Assembly (NCBI RefSeq): GCF_000473205.1
Contig: NZ_KI421507.1
Coordinates: 3,705,057-3,769,056, forward strand
Length of the DNA stretch: 64,000 bases
Reading direction: 5' to 3'
Source of the DNA: Pseudophaeobacter arcticus DSM 23566
GTDB lineage: Bacteria > Pseudomonadota > Alphaproteobacteria > Rhodobacterales > Rhodobacteraceae
Every line of letters starts with the position of its first letter. The first letter of the stretch is position 1. The notes under the pieces are model-generated. The model was not told where the DNA came from. It worked only from the letters and a program-made list of their open reading frames with translations, and made no database searches. The position numbers were made by a program, and so were the translations under genes. Of this stretch, positions 53,506 through 62,376 are shown piece after piece.

Positions 53506-54732
53506 ATGACCGATTTTATGACCCAGGCCCGTGCGGCCGAAGCGGCGATGCGCGATGTGTTTCCGCCCACGCCGCTACAGAGAAACGTCCACCTGTCCGA
53601 GCGCTTCGGGGCTGATATCTACCTCAAGCGTGAAGATCTGAGTCCGGTCCGGTCTTATAAAATCCGGGGCGCCTATAATGCCATGCGCAAGCAACCAGAC
53701 AAGGAGCTGTTTGTCTGTGCCTCTGCTGGCAATCACGCGCAGGGCGTGGCCTTCATGTGCAAACACATGGGCGTCAAGGGCGTGATCTTTATGCCGGTGA
53801 CCACACCGCAGCAGAAGATCCAGAAAACCCGGATGTTTGGCGGCGACAATGTCGAGATCCACCTGGTGGGCGACTACTTTGACGTCACTCTGGCTGCGGC
53901 TCAGGATTGGTGCGCCCGTGAGGGCGGGCATTTCCTGTCGCCCTTTGATGATGCCGATGTCATCGAGGGGCAAAGTTCCATCGCGGTTGAGATTGAGGCG
54001 CAGCTGGGCGGCCTACCCGATCATGTGATTTTGCCAGTGGGCGGCGGTGGCATGTCTGCCGGGGTGACCAGCTGGTTTGGCGACCGGGTGCACAGTCTTT
54101 ATGTCGAACCTGCGGGTGGCGCCTGTCTGCGCGCAGCTCTCAAAGCCGGGCATCCGGTGTCCCTGGACAAGGTTGATACCTTTGTTGATGGCGCCGCAGT
54201 GGGGCGGCTGGGGCAGCGTCCTTTTGAGGTGCTGAAGCATGTGCCCTTGCCGGATGTGATTGCACTGCCCGAGGACCGGGTCTGCACCACCATGATCGAG
54301 ATGCTGAATGTCGAGGGAATCGTTCTGGAACCAGCCGGGGCTTTGGCGGTCGAGGCGCTGGGCGATCTGCGGACCTGGATTCGGGGCAAGACGGTTGTTT
54401 GCGTTACCTCTGGCGGAAATTTTGATTTTGAACGGCTGCCCGAGGTCAAAGAACGGGCACAGCGCTACTCTGGCGTTAAAAAATATTTCTTGCTGCGGCT
54501 GCCACAGCGACCGGGCGCGTTGAAAGAGTTTCTGGGGTTTCTTGGCCCCGAGGATGACATTGCCCGATTTGAATATTTGAAAAAGTCGGCACGTAACTTT
54601 GGCTCGGTTCTGATTGGGATTGAAACCAAACGCCCAGAGAATTTTGCTGATTTTTTTGCGCGGCTGGATGCGGCCGGCATGTCCTACACAGATATCACCA
54701 ATGATGAGACCTTGGCGCAGTTTCTGATTTGA
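53506..54732 (+). CDS. ilvA: Threonine ammonia-lyase (threonine dehydratase)
   Basis: A 408-residue PLP enzyme that deaminates threonine to 2-oxobutyrate, the first step to isoleucine. The cofactor Lys is in VRSYKIRGAYNAM (about residue 51). The Gly-rich phosphate loop is VGGGGMSAG (about 183). The C-terminal ACT-like regulatory domain is present once (VKKYFLLRLPQRPGALKEFLGFLG), so the enzyme is of the shorter IlvA form and is likely feedback-controlled by isoleucine. The ATG at 53506 follows AAGGGG; an upstream in-frame GC-rich stretch is rejected. Confidence 0.94.
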   Translation: MTDFMTQARAAEAAMRDVFPPTPLQRNVHLSERFGADIYLKREDLSPVRSYKIRGAYNAMRKQPDKELFVCASAGNHAQGVAFMCKHMGVKGVIFMPVTTPQQKIQKTRMFGGDNVEIHLVGDYFDVTLAAAQDWCAREGGHFLSPFDDADVIEGQSSIAVEIEAQLGGLPDHVILPVGGGGMSAGVTSWFGDRVHSLYVEPAGGACLRAALKAGHPVSLDKVDTFVDGAAVGRLGQRPFEVLKHVPLPDVIALPEDRVCTTMIEMLNVEGIVLEPAGALAVEALGDLRTWIRGKTVVCVTSGGNFDFERLPEVKERAQRYSGVKKYFLLRLPQRPGALKEFLGFLGPEDDIARFEYLKKSARNFGSVLIGIETKRPENFADFFARLDAAGMSYTDITNDETLAQFLI

Positions 54733-54948
54733 GGCGTTGCGCTGACGGGGAGGTCTGGTGACGCGTGTTGACAGGGCGGGTGGGCCGCGCGTCTGTGCAA
54801 GATTTCCATAGTGCGGGTTTTGCTGGTGGTGGGGTGTTTGTCGCCGGGGGCAACCTTGGGCAAAGGCCGCAGATCACAGAATAGGCACTAGATGTCAGAT
54901 CCGTTTGATAAAGCTGAAATACGAGACAGCATCCTTGGATGTCGTGAT

Positions 54949-55272
54949 CTAGCCCTGGTTGGGGAGTTCCGTAAGAAAGCTTTGTTTTGAAGCTTCAAAC
55001 ATATCCAGGATAGCAGGCAGATCGACCTGGTCGGCACCGCCTTCAGCGGCCTGGCGTTCGCCTTGCAGGCAGAGCTTTGAAAAGCTGCCAAACCCTAGGT
55101 TTAGGGCGCAGCCCTTGAGAAAATGCAGATCCTGTTCAAGCTGACTGCGATCATCACCACGAAGTTTGTTGATAATTTCTTCGACTTCTTCCAGAAAAAG
55201 TTCCACAACTTCGCCAAAATCATCTTGGCCGATCTCGTCTTTCAGCTCTTTTACCCGAGGCCAGTCTATCAT
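54949..55272 (-). CDS. Hpt (histidine phosphotransfer) domain protein
   Basis: A 107-residue single-domain protein. The phosphoacceptor is His50 in DLHFLKGCALNLGF (HxxKG motif). It begins MIDWPRVKELKDEIGQDDFGEVVELFLEEVEE, the usual four-helix bundle start of Hpt proteins. It can pass phosphate between a hybrid kinase and a response regulator. It is divergent from a receiver-PP2C protein 210 bases away, a probable partner. The upstream kinase is not in this window. Confidence 0.85.
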   Translation of the reverse strand: MIDWPRVKELKDEIGQDDFGEVVELFLEEVEEIINKLRGDDRSQLEQDLHFLKGCALNLGFGSFSKLCLQGERQAAEGGADQVDLPAILDMFEASKQSFLTELPNQG

Positions 55273-55482
55273 TGCGTGTTCCTATTTGCCTTCAGTTTGA
55301 GAGAGACAGTTAGTTTGTATGTAGTAAATTTATGGTGAAAAAGGTGGTGTGGGACAATTTTCAATATTCATATCCTATTAAAGGTCTGCCCTGATAGTGA
55401 CAGCAGATAGAAGACCGCGATCATTTTGTAAGAGGTGCCGAGGGTGCTGCCGGACAGTTCACTGGACAACGAGGAACACGCT

Positions 55483-56715
55483 ATGAGCGGGTCGATCAAC
55501 CGTGTGTTGGTGGTCGATGATAGTCGTTTGCAGCGTCGTATTCTGGTTGCCTCCTTGCAAAAATGGGGATTTGACGTTGTTGAGGCCGAAAGCGGAGAGG
55601 CGGCAATGGAGATTTGCCGCGAGGATCCGCCTGACCTGATTCTCAGCGATTGGATGATGCCGGGGATGAATGGGCTGGAATTTTGCCATGCCTTTCGCGA
55701 ACAATCCAAAGACAATTATGCCTATTTCATTCTGCTGACCTCCAAAAGCGAGAAGAACGAGGTGGCCGAAGGTTTGGACGCCGGGGCTGACGATTTCCTG
55801 ACCAAGCCGGTGAGCTCGGATGAGCTGCGCGCGCGGATCTCGGCAGGGGAACGTATCCTGAAAATGCAGCGAGAGCTGTCAGAAAAGAACCGGATCGTTT
55901 CCGACACTCTGGACGAGTTGCAGAGCGTCTACGACGCAATCGACAAAGATCTTATCCAGGCCCGCAAGATACAGGAATCCCTGGTGCCCGAACTCTCAAA
56001 GAAGTTTGGGTCTTCTACCGTCAGCTTGTTGCTCAAACCCTGTGGCCATATCGGTGGCGATCTGGTTGGCATGTTTTGTCCTGGGGTGAACCGGATCGGT
56101 TTTTATTCGATTGATGTGTCCGGACATGGGATTACTTCGGCGATGATGACAGCCCGTCTGGGGGGCTATTTGTCGTCGACCTATTTTGATCAGAATGTCG
56201 CTATGGAGCAGCGGTTCAAACGATTCTACGCGCTGCGCCCGCCGGATGAAGTTGCCCGTTTGCTGAACGCCCGCCTGATCGCGGATACGGGCATCGAAGA
56301 ATACTTTACCATGGCCTATTGTGTCGTGGATCTGCGCAGCGGTGTGCTGAAGATGGTGCAGGCCGGGCATCCGCATCCACTGCTGTTGCGGCGTGATGGC
56401 AGCACTGAATTCTTGGGCAAAGGTGGCGTTCCCATCGGATTGGTGCCGGATATCAGCTATAGTCAGGAAGAAGTTGTTCTGGAAAAGGGCGACCGGCTGT
56501 TGCTCTATTCTGATGGCTTTACCGAAGCACGGCTGGAGAACGGCGAGATGCTTGAGGTCGAAGGTTTGCTGGATCTCGTCAGTAAATGCGATGCGCGTCA
56601 GAGCGGCAAAGAATTCCTGGATGATCTGTATTGGAACCTCACTCAGATCATGTCGCAGGAACACGGGCTAGAGGATGACGTGTCCGCAACCCTGTTTGAA
56701 TATGAAGGCCCTTGA
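55483..56715 (+). CDS. Response regulator with PP2C-type (SpoIIE) phosphatase output
   Basis: A 410-residue signalling protein. The receiver (residues 1-125) has VVDDSRLQRR, the phosphoacceptor Asp56 (LILSDWMMPG) and FLTKPVS. A coiled-coil linker lies at about 128-165. The output is a PPM serine phosphatase with metal-binding Asp in HIGGDLVG (about 191) and DVSGHGITSAMM, then LLLYSDGFTEA (about 340) and the final EDDVSATL. Such proteins often dephosphorylate an anti-sigma-factor antagonist in a partner-switch; no such partner is visible nearby. GAGGAA precedes the ATG at 55483. Confidence 0.9.
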   Translation: MSGSINRVLVVDDSRLQRRILVASLQKWGFDVVEAESGEAAMEICREDPPDLILSDWMMPGMNGLEFCHAFREQSKDNYAYFILLTSKSEKNEVAEGLDAGADDFLTKPVSSDELRARISAGERILKMQRELSEKNRIVSDTLDELQSVYDAIDKDLIQARKIQESLVPELSKKFGSSTVSLLLKPCGHIGGDLVGMFCPGVNRIGFYSIDVSGHGITSAMMTARLGGYLSSTYFDQNVAMEQRFKRFYALRPPDEVARLLNARLIADTGIEEYFTMAYCVVDLRSGVLKMVQAGHPHPLLLRRDGSTEFLGKGGVPIGLVPDISYSQEEVVLEKGDRLLLYSDGFTEARLENGEMLEVEGLLDLVSKCDARQSGKEFLDDLYWNLTQIMSQEHGLEDDVSATLFEYEGP

Positions 56716-56830
56716 GGTCACGTTTGACCTTCGCAAAGGTGCCTAAGGATTGGACCACGGATTGTTCGAGACCAGAGATGCTCCCGCCAATCGTCAGATT
56801 ATCAAAGATAATCAGCTCTTGTTGGGCCTG

Positions 56831-56852
56831 GCAGACCGCTAAAGCGGTCTGC
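56831..56852. repeat. Perfect 10-bp inverted repeat, first of two
   Basis: GCAGACCGCT (56831-56840), AA, AGCGGTCTGC (56843-56852). It lies in the 259-base gap between the convergent PP2C gene and the Nudix gene. There is no T-run on either side, so a simple terminator is unlikely. Confidence 0.65.
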
Positions 56853-56928
56853 GGTTGCGCGCGGCTTTGAGCTTTTGAATTTGGACAGATCTGTCTTGCA
56901 GCGCTGCCCTGAGAAAAACGAGCCAACC

Positions 56929-56950
56929 GCAGCACGCCTTGGCGTGCTGC
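56929..56950. repeat. Perfect 10-bp inverted repeat, second of two
   Basis: GCAGCACGCC (56929-56938), TT, GGCGTGCTGC (56941-56950). Same architecture as the repeat 76 bases to the left (ten-base arms, two-base loop, arms starting GCAG) but different core sequence. A shorter GCAGCGCTGC palindrome lies between them near 56899. Confidence 0.65.
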
Positions 56951-56974
56951 CCGGCCCAACCCTGTTGATTGGCT

Positions 56975-57463
56975 TTAGCCCTTCAAAAAGGGGCGGGAGC
57001 AATTGGGCATTGTTTTGATTTGGCTGCGTCTGCAGAACAGATTGGCAAAGTGGCGATCTCCGTCATTTCCAAGGCGTAGAATCGCCTCCTCCGGCTGCAT
57101 CCAAACCGCTTTATGGCCGGTTTCGGCAGGCGGGCCCAGTCTGCGCAAAGGGCGTGCCAGGTAGATGTGGCACAGTTTTTCCGCCCAAAGATCGTATTCC
57201 GGCATGAAGGTGTAGCGCCGAAATGCGCCCAGCCTTTTGGGGGCGGCAATGGACCAGCCGGTTTCCTCATAGACCTCGCGGTGCAGGGCGGGCAGGGGCG
57301 ATTCGCCGGGATCGATACCGCCTCCGGGCAGCTGGATGTCAGGGTGCGGGTCCAATTGACACGTCAGCAAAAGCCGTCCGTTGCGCGGCAGAATTGCATA
57401 GGCGCCGGGGCGCATTTGGTATCGCTGATTTTGCCGTGGCACCTCGCCAAACCGTCTGATCAT
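56975..57463 (-). CDS. Nudix hydrolase
   Basis: A 162-residue Nudix protein. The Nudix box is GGGIDPGESPLPALHREVYEETGW (GX5EX7REUXEEXGU, about residues 46-69), complete with the REVYEET catalytic core. The N-terminus IRRFGEVPRQNQRYQMRPGAYAIL leads into the first strand. The substrate (a nucleoside diphosphate derivative) is not determinable. The ATG at 57463 has AAGGGGG upstream; a 19-codon upstream extension is rejected. Divergent from hslO. Confidence 0.9.
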   Translation of the reverse strand: MIRRFGEVPRQNQRYQMRPGAYAILPRNGRLLLTCQLDPHPDIQLPGGGIDPGESPLPALHREVYEETGWSIAAPKRLGAFRRYTFMPEYDLWAEKLCHIYLARPLRRLGPPAETGHKAVWMQPEEAILRLGNDGDRHFANLFCRRSQIKTMPNCSRPFLKG

Positions 57464-57540
57464 TTGCGCCCCCTTCACTCTATCGTGGAAAACCCTATAT
57501 AGGCTCGATATGCCAATCACCGGCGCCTAAGGAAACCCCC

Positions 57541-58563
57541 ATGACCGTTGGATCAAAAATGACTCTTGGATCAAAAATCGCATGGGACGATACCGTCCTG
57601 CCTTTTCAGCTTGATGCATCCGATATGCGGGGCCGTGTGGTGCGGCTTGATTCGGCGCTGGATGGCATTTTGAAACAACACAACTATCCGCCCCAGGTCG
57701 AGGCTCTGGTGGCCGAGATGGCGCTGCTTACCGCGATGATTGGGCAGACGGTGAAACTGCGCTGGAAGCTGTCGTTGCAGGTGCAGTCCAAAGGACCGGT
57801 GCGGATGATCGCCACCGATTACTACGCCCCTCAGAGCGAGGGCGAGCCAGCCCGCATTCGCGCCTATGCCAGCTATGATGCCGACCGTCTGACAGATGCC
57901 GCGCCATTTGATCAGGTGGGAGAAGGCTATTTTGCCGTGATGATCAACCAGGGCGAAGACACCAAACCCTATCAGGGTATCGCCGCGCTGGATGGCGAAT
58001 CGCTGGCCGCCTGTGCTGGCGCCTACTTTGCCCAGTCCGAGCAGCTGCCGACGACCTTTACCCTCACCTATGGGAAATCCTCCAGCCCGGGTGTTGCTGA
58101 ACACTGGCGCGCCGGCGGCGTGATGATGCAGCATATGCCAAAGGCCTCGCCTTTTGTGGCCTCCGGTGCTGAGGGCAGCGGTGCCTCGCTTCGGGCTGCT
58201 GATCTGGTCGAAGGTGAGGCAGAGGAAAACTGGAATCGCGTCAATACCCTGCTGAACACCGTCGAAGAGCTGGAGCTGATTGGCCCCTCGGTGACCCCAA
58301 CCGAGCTGCTGCTGCGCCTGTTCCACGAGGAAGAGCCACGGGTCTATGATGCGCAGGCGGTGCATTTTGGCTGCACCTGTTCCGAGGATCGCGTCCGTCA
58401 AAGCCTGTCGATCTATTCGGCCAAGGATATCGCGACCATGACCACGGATGAGGGCCGGGTGACAGCCGACTGTCAGTTCTGCAGCGCTCATTATGATCTG
58501 GACCCCAAAACGGTTGGCTTTGAAGCGGAAACAGCTGCGGCTGAAACTGCTAAAGATGCGTGA
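57541..58563 (+). CDS. hslO: Redox-regulated chaperone Hsp33
   Basis: A 340-residue Hsp33. The N-terminal fold contains RLDSALDGIL and the middle GYFAVMINQGEDTKPYQGIAAL. The C-terminal redox switch is intact: CTC (in HFGCTCSEDR, about 281) and CxxC (DCQFC, about 314), which together bind zinc when reduced. On oxidation with unfolding it becomes an ATP-independent holdase. It starts a three-gene operon with overlapping ends (8 bases into the next gene). Confidence 0.96.
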   Translation: MTVGSKMTLGSKIAWDDTVLPFQLDASDMRGRVVRLDSALDGILKQHNYPPQVEALVAEMALLTAMIGQTVKLRWKLSLQVQSKGPVRMIATDYYAPQSEGEPARIRAYASYDADRLTDAAPFDQVGEGYFAVMINQGEDTKPYQGIAALDGESLAACAGAYFAQSEQLPTTFTLTYGKSSSPGVAEHWRAGGVMMQHMPKASPFVASGAEGSGASLRAADLVEGEAEENWNRVNTLLNTVEELELIGPSVTPTELLLRLFHEEEPRVYDAQAVHFGCTCSEDRVRQSLSIYSAKDIATMTTDEGRVTADCQFCSAHYDLDPKTVGFEAETAAAETAKDA

Positions 58564-59152
58564 TCTGCGGCACAGTCTGAAGGCCGTGCTGGCGGATCAG
58601 GGAGAGGGATCCTCCGATTTTGATCTCAATCCCGACCTCGCCCTGCCCAAAGACCGCAGGCTGCGCCCGGCCGGGGTTCTGGTGGCGATCTCGCTGGTTG
58701 AAGAGGCGCCACGGGTCATCCTGACCAAACGATCGTCGGCGCTGAAACACCACCCCGGCCAGATCGCCTTTCCTGGTGGCAAGGTGGATGAGGGCGACGT
58801 GGATGTCACCGCCGCCGCCCTGCGCGAAGCCTGGGAGGAGATTGGTCTGCCCAAGGACCTGCCAGAGGTCATCGGCCTTCTGCCCAGCCACGAAACCGTC
58901 ACCAGTTTTCAGGTGACCCCCGTGGTGGCGCTGCTGCATGAGCCCTTTGACATCCGTCCCGAAGCCGGGGAAGTGGCCGAGGTCTTTTCCGTGCCGCTCA
59001 GCCATGTGCTGAATCCGGACAACTATATCGTGACCTCACGCAGTTGGCGCGGCACCCGGCGGCACTATTACACGGTGCCCTTTGGCCCCTATTATATCTG
59101 GGGCGCCACAGCGCGGATGCTGCGCAATCTTGCCGGGGTCCTGCAGTCATGA
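58556..59152 (+). CDS. CoA pyrophosphatase (NudL-type Nudix)
   Basis: A 198-residue Nudix enzyme. The family-specific segment LTKRSSALKHHPGQIAFPGGKVD (UPF0035 signature) leads into the Nudix box GGKVDEGDVDVTAAALREAWEEIG (about residues 75-98). In characterised relatives it hydrolyses CoA and CoA disulfide to 3',5'-ADP and phosphopantetheine. The ATG at 58556 overlaps the hslO stop by 8 bases and the 3' end overlaps the cca start (ATGA), so translation is coupled on both sides. Confidence 0.92.
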   Translation: MRDLRHSLKAVLADQGEGSSDFDLNPDLALPKDRRLRPAGVLVAISLVEEAPRVILTKRSSALKHHPGQIAFPGGKVDEGDVDVTAAALREAWEEIGLPKDLPEVIGLLPSHETVTSFQVTPVVALLHEPFDIRPEAGEVAEVFSVPLSHVLNPDNYIVTSRSWRGTRRHYYTVPFGPYYIWGATARMLRNLAGVLQS

Positions 59153-60306
59153 CCCTTTTGGCGGAACAGCCTTGGTTGACCAACCCGGCAACTCAAGCTG
59201 TTTGCGCGGCCTTGACCGCACAGGGTGGGGCGGCCCTGTTTGTCGGCGGCTGTGTGCGCAATGCATTGATGGGCGTGCCGGTTTCCGACATTGATATTGC
59301 CACCGATGCCAGCCCAGATGAGGTGTTGGCCCTGGCCAAAGCCGCCGGCATTAAGGCGATCCCAACGGGGATTGATCATGGCACGGTGACGCTGGTGCAA
59401 AACCGTATTCCCCATGAGGTGACGACGTTTCGCAAGGATGTTGCAACGGATGGTCGCCGCGCTGTGGTGGCCTTTTCCAAAGAGATAGCCGAGGATGCAG
59501 CGCGCCGCGATTTCACCATGAATGCGATCTATGCGCGCCCCGATGGCGCAATTGTCGATCCCCTGGGCGGCATGGCAGACCTGACGGCGCGCCGGGTGCG
59601 CTTTATTGGCACCGCTGAAAACCGCATTCGCGAAGACTATCTGCGCGCCCTGCGTTATTTCCGGTTTCACGCTTGGTATGGTGATAGCCAAGCCGGGTTT
59701 GATCCTGATGCCCTGGCTGCAATTGCCGCCAATCTCGACGGGCTGTCGCAGCTGTCGCTGGAACGTGTCACGGCTGAGCTGCTGAAACTGCTGAGCGCGC
59801 CGGATCCGGCGCCTGCGATTGCAGTGATGCGCCAACTTGGGGTGTTGGGACAAATTCTTCCGGGGACAGATGATCGCGCGCTGGCACCGCTGATCCATTG
59901 GGAGGCCGGGGTTCCCGCAGACCCCATCCGCCGCCTGGCAGCGCTGGGCGGTGCTGAGATGCAGGCGCATTTGCGATTGAGCAAGGCAGAGGTCCGCCAA
60001 CTGGTACAGCTGCGCGATGCCGCCAGTGGCTCTGCCACAACGATTGAGCTGAGCTACCGGCTGGGGCGGGACCTGGCCCGCAGCGCCTGCCTGTTGCGGG
60101 CAGCGCTTTTGGAGCAGCCAGTTTCGCCTGAATTAGAGACTGATCTGACGCGTGGTGCGGATGCGGTCTTTCCGATTGTTGCGACTGATCTGATGCCGGA
60201 TCTGTCGGGGGTTGCGCTTGGCACGGCCCTGAAACAGCTGGAACAAGCCTGGATCACCTCGGGTTTTACCCTGGGCCGTGCAGAGCTGCTGCAACAGTTG
60301 AAATAG
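59149..60306 (+). CDS. CCA tRNA nucleotidyltransferase
   Basis: A 385-residue class II nucleotidyltransferase. The head is FVGGCVRNALMGVPVSDIDIATDASPDEV (GGxVRD-like motif with the catalytic DxD, about residues 25-50), then TFRKDVATDGRRAVVAFSKEIAEDAARRDFTMNAIY (about 90-125) and the neck REDYLRALRYFRFHAWYG (about 163). It adds or repairs the 3' CCA of tRNA. The start is the ATG overlapping the previous stop; an upstream in-frame extension of 35 codons lies wholly inside the Nudix gene. Confidence 0.94.
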   Translation: MTLLAEQPWLTNPATQAVCAALTAQGGAALFVGGCVRNALMGVPVSDIDIATDASPDEVLALAKAAGIKAIPTGIDHGTVTLVQNRIPHEVTTFRKDVATDGRRAVVAFSKEIAEDAARRDFTMNAIYARPDGAIVDPLGGMADLTARRVRFIGTAENRIREDYLRALRYFRFHAWYGDSQAGFDPDALAAIAANLDGLSQLSLERVTAELLKLLSAPDPAPAIAVMRQLGVLGQILPGTDDRALAPLIHWEAGVPADPIRRLAALGGAEMQAHLRLSKAEVRQLVQLRDAASGSATTIELSYRLGRDLARSACLLRAALLEQPVSPELETDLTRGADAVFPIVATDLMPDLSGVALGTALKQLEQAWITSGFTLGRAELLQQLK

Positions 60307-60411
60307 CGCCACAGAGGCACCTCTCTGCCCTGCAGGCAAGAAATCTGATGGTGACAGGCGATGGAATTTATGGCTAATTCTGCCTTAGCCAAAACAATCA
60401 TGCCGGGAGGA

Positions 60412-60444
60412 ATGCGAATGTATTACGGGATCTGGTTTAGCTAA
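60412..60444 (+). CDS. Possible leader peptide ORF upstream of the ABC exporter pair
   Basis: A 10-codon ORF, MRMYYGIWFS, then TAA. GGGAGG (60405-60410) is one base from the first ATG (60412) but seven bases from the second ATG (60418), so an eight-residue MYYGIWFS is the likely product. Half of that peptide is aromatic (two Tyr, one Trp, one Phe). Two bases after its stop a long imperfect hairpin begins. The layout resembles amino-acid or drug-responsive attenuation leaders. I do not recognise this peptide. Confidence 0.4.
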   Translation: MRMYYGIWFS

Positions 60445-60446
60445 CG

Positions 60447-60476
60447 CCGTACCACCCGTTTTGAAGGGGGGCACGG
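60447..60476 (+). promoter_or_regulatory. Hairpin following the leader ORF
   Basis: Eleven-base arms (60447-60457 and 60466-60476) pair with two mismatches around an eight-base loop GTTTTGAA. The core is CCC/GGG. It lies 61 bases upstream of the first ABC gene; a T-rich stretch (GCATTTTTGC) occurs 17-25 bases later, not directly after the stem, so it is more likely an anti-translation structure or attenuator element than a classical terminator. Confidence 0.4.
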
Positions 60477-60537
60477 TCACGCCTCTTGTCTGCATTTTTG
60501 CATTCCCTATTTGCTCAAGTAACTGGAGCACACTGTC

Positions 60538-62376
60538 ATGTTTCGTTTTTTTGAAAATCTGATCGATCCCTATTGCGATTACCCGGAAACGGACCAGCCG
60601 CCGACGCGGCTTTGGCCCTTTCTAAAGGCCTATTCTCAGCCGTTTAGGGGGGTGTTCATCCTGACCGCCTGTATGTCGGTGGTGGTGGCCGCAATCGAAA
60701 TTGGCCTGATCTATTACATGGGCCGGGTGGTTGATCTGCTGTCCAACCCGCCAGAACAGGTCTGGCAGAGCTACGGCACCGAATTCATTCTGGTGGCGCT
60801 GTTCATCCTGTTGTTGCGTCCGCTCCTGCAGCTGGCGGATGTCTTGCTGCTCAATAACGCCATTCTGCCGAACTTTGGCACCTTGATCCGCTGGCGCGCG
60901 CATAAACATGTGCTGCGTCAGTCGGTGTCCTGGTTTGAGAATGATTTTGCCGGCCGGATTGCCAATCGCATCATGCAGACGCCGCCCGCTGCGGGCGAGG
61001 TGGTGTTTCAGGTCTTTGACGCCATTACCTTTTCTTTGGCCTATCTGGTGGGCGCGGCAATCATGCTGATGGTGGCCGATCCGCGACTGATGCTGCCATT
61101 GCTGATCTGGTTTGGGCTTTATGCCCTGCTCGTGCGCTGGACGATACAGCGGGTGGGACCGGCCAGCCAGGCGGCCTCAGATGCGCGCTCGACCGTGACG
61201 GGCCGGGTGGTGGACAGCTATTCGAATATCCATTCGGTCAAGATGTTCGCCCATGACGACCGGGAGCTTTCCTATGCCAAAGACGCGATCGAGAAGACGC
61301 GCGAGACCTTTCAGAAGGAAATGCGCATCTTTACCGTGATGGATGCGGTTCTGGTGTCCTTGAACGGGCTGCTGATAGTTGGCGTTGTCGGCTGGGCGCT
61401 GCATCTGTGGATGATCGGGGCGGCCTCTGCCGGGGTGGTGGCAGCAGCAACGGCGCTGACTCTGCGGTTGAACGCCATGACCGGCTGGATCATGTGGGCG
61501 CTCACCTCGTTCTTCCGACAACTTGGTGTGGTGGCCGAGGGCATGGAGACCATTGCCCAGCCCATTGATCTGGTGGATGTTGCCAATGCCGCGCCCCTGC
61601 GTCTGAGCCAGGGGGAGGTTGCATTGAAAGATCTGTCGCATCACTATGGTCGCGAGGCTGGCGGGTTGGATCACCTGAACCTGACCATCAAGCCGGGCGA
61701 AAAAATTGGTCTGGTGGGGCGCTCGGGGGCTGGCAAGTCGACTTTGGTCAAGCTGCTGTTGCGGTTTTATGATCCGGATGCGGGCCAGATCCTGATCGAT
61801 GGTCAGGATATCGCCAGCGTTACCCAGGACAGTCTGCGCAGCACTATCGGCATGGTGCAGCAGGACAGCGCCCTGTTGCATCGCTCGGTCCGCGATAACC
61901 TGCTGTATGGGCGCCCGGATGCCAGCGAGGAGCAGATCCTGGCCGCAGCCAAACAGGCGCAGGCGCATGACTTCATTCTGGATCTGGAAGATCCGCAGGG
62001 GCGGCGTGGTTATGATGCCCATGTGGGGGAGCGCGGCGTCAAGCTTTCTGGTGGGCAGCGCCAACGCATCACCCTGGCGCGGGTGATCCTGAAGGATGCA
62101 CCAATTCTGCTGCTGGACGAGGCCACTTCGGCGCTGGATTCTGAGGTCGAGGCCGCCATTCAAGAGACCCTATATGGGATGATGGAGGGCAAGACGGTGA
62201 TTGCCATTGCACATCGACTGTCCACCATCGCACAGATGGACCGCATTCTGGTACTGGATGACGGGAAAATCGCAGAGCAGGGTTGCCATGAGGAGCTGTT
62301 GCAGGCTCAAGGGCTTTATGCCCAGTTCTGGGCGCGCCAGTCCGGTGGTTTTTTGAATATCGAGGCAGCAGAATGA
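60538..62376 (+). CDS. ABC half-exporter, first of a tandem pair
   Basis: A 612-residue fused permease-ATPase. Residues 1-340 hold six transmembrane helices of the type-IV exporter fold (an ENDFAGRIANRIMQTP coupling helix near residue 138). The ATPase domain has Walker A GRSGAGKSTLVKLL (about 393), signature LSGGQRQR (about 502) and Walker B ILLLDEATSALDSEVE (about 522). All catalytic residues are present. It overlaps the second half-exporter by ATGA, so the two probably form a heterodimer. The substrate (lipid, peptide or drug) is unknown. GGAG lies upstream of the ATG. Confidence 0.92.
   Translation: MFRFFENLIDPYCDYPETDQPPTRLWPFLKAYSQPFRGVFILTACMSVVVAAIEIGLIYYMGRVVDLLSNPPEQVWQSYGTEFILVALFILLLRPLLQLADVLLLNNAILPNFGTLIRWRAHKHVLRQSVSWFENDFAGRIANRIMQTPPAAGEVVFQVFDAITFSLAYLVGAAIMLMVADPRLMLPLLIWFGLYALLVRWTIQRVGPASQAASDARSTVTGRVVDSYSNIHSVKMFAHDDRELSYAKDAIEKTRETFQKEMRIFTVMDAVLVSLNGLLIVGVVGWALHLWMIGAASAGVVAAATALTLRLNAMTGWIMWALTSFFRQLGVVAEGMETIAQPIDLVDVANAAPLRLSQGEVALKDLSHHYGREAGGLDHLNLTIKPGEKIGLVGRSGAGKSTLVKLLLRFYDPDAGQILIDGQDIASVTQDSLRSTIGMVQQDSALLHRSVRDNLLYGRPDASEEQILAAAKQAQAHDFILDLEDPQGRRGYDAHVGERGVKLSGGQRQRITLARVILKDAPILLLDEATSALDSEVEAAIQETLYGMMEGKTVIAIAHRLSTIAQMDRILVLDDGKIAEQGCHEELLQAQGLYAQFWARQSGGFLNIEAAE

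Noticed and set aside
54733..54948. Gap after ilvA, including a 32-codon frame starting at 54892
   Set aside because: No Shine-Dalgarno, runs into the Hpt gene on the other strand, and no conserved motif. I see no terminator or other feature in this gap.
56648..56959. 103-codon minus-strand frame between the PP2C and Nudix genes
   Set aside because: No ribosome site, overlaps the PP2C 3' end and runs through two perfect inverted repeats; composition is not protein-like.
57571..58491. 306-codon open frame antisense to hslO
   Set aside because: Fully covered by Hsp33 with intact Cys motifs; no independent evidence.
61177..62163. 328-codon open frame antisense to the ABC half-exporter
   Set aside because: Shadow of the ATPase domain. 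A similar shadow occurs at the same place in the second half-exporter, as expected from paralogy rather than a gene.
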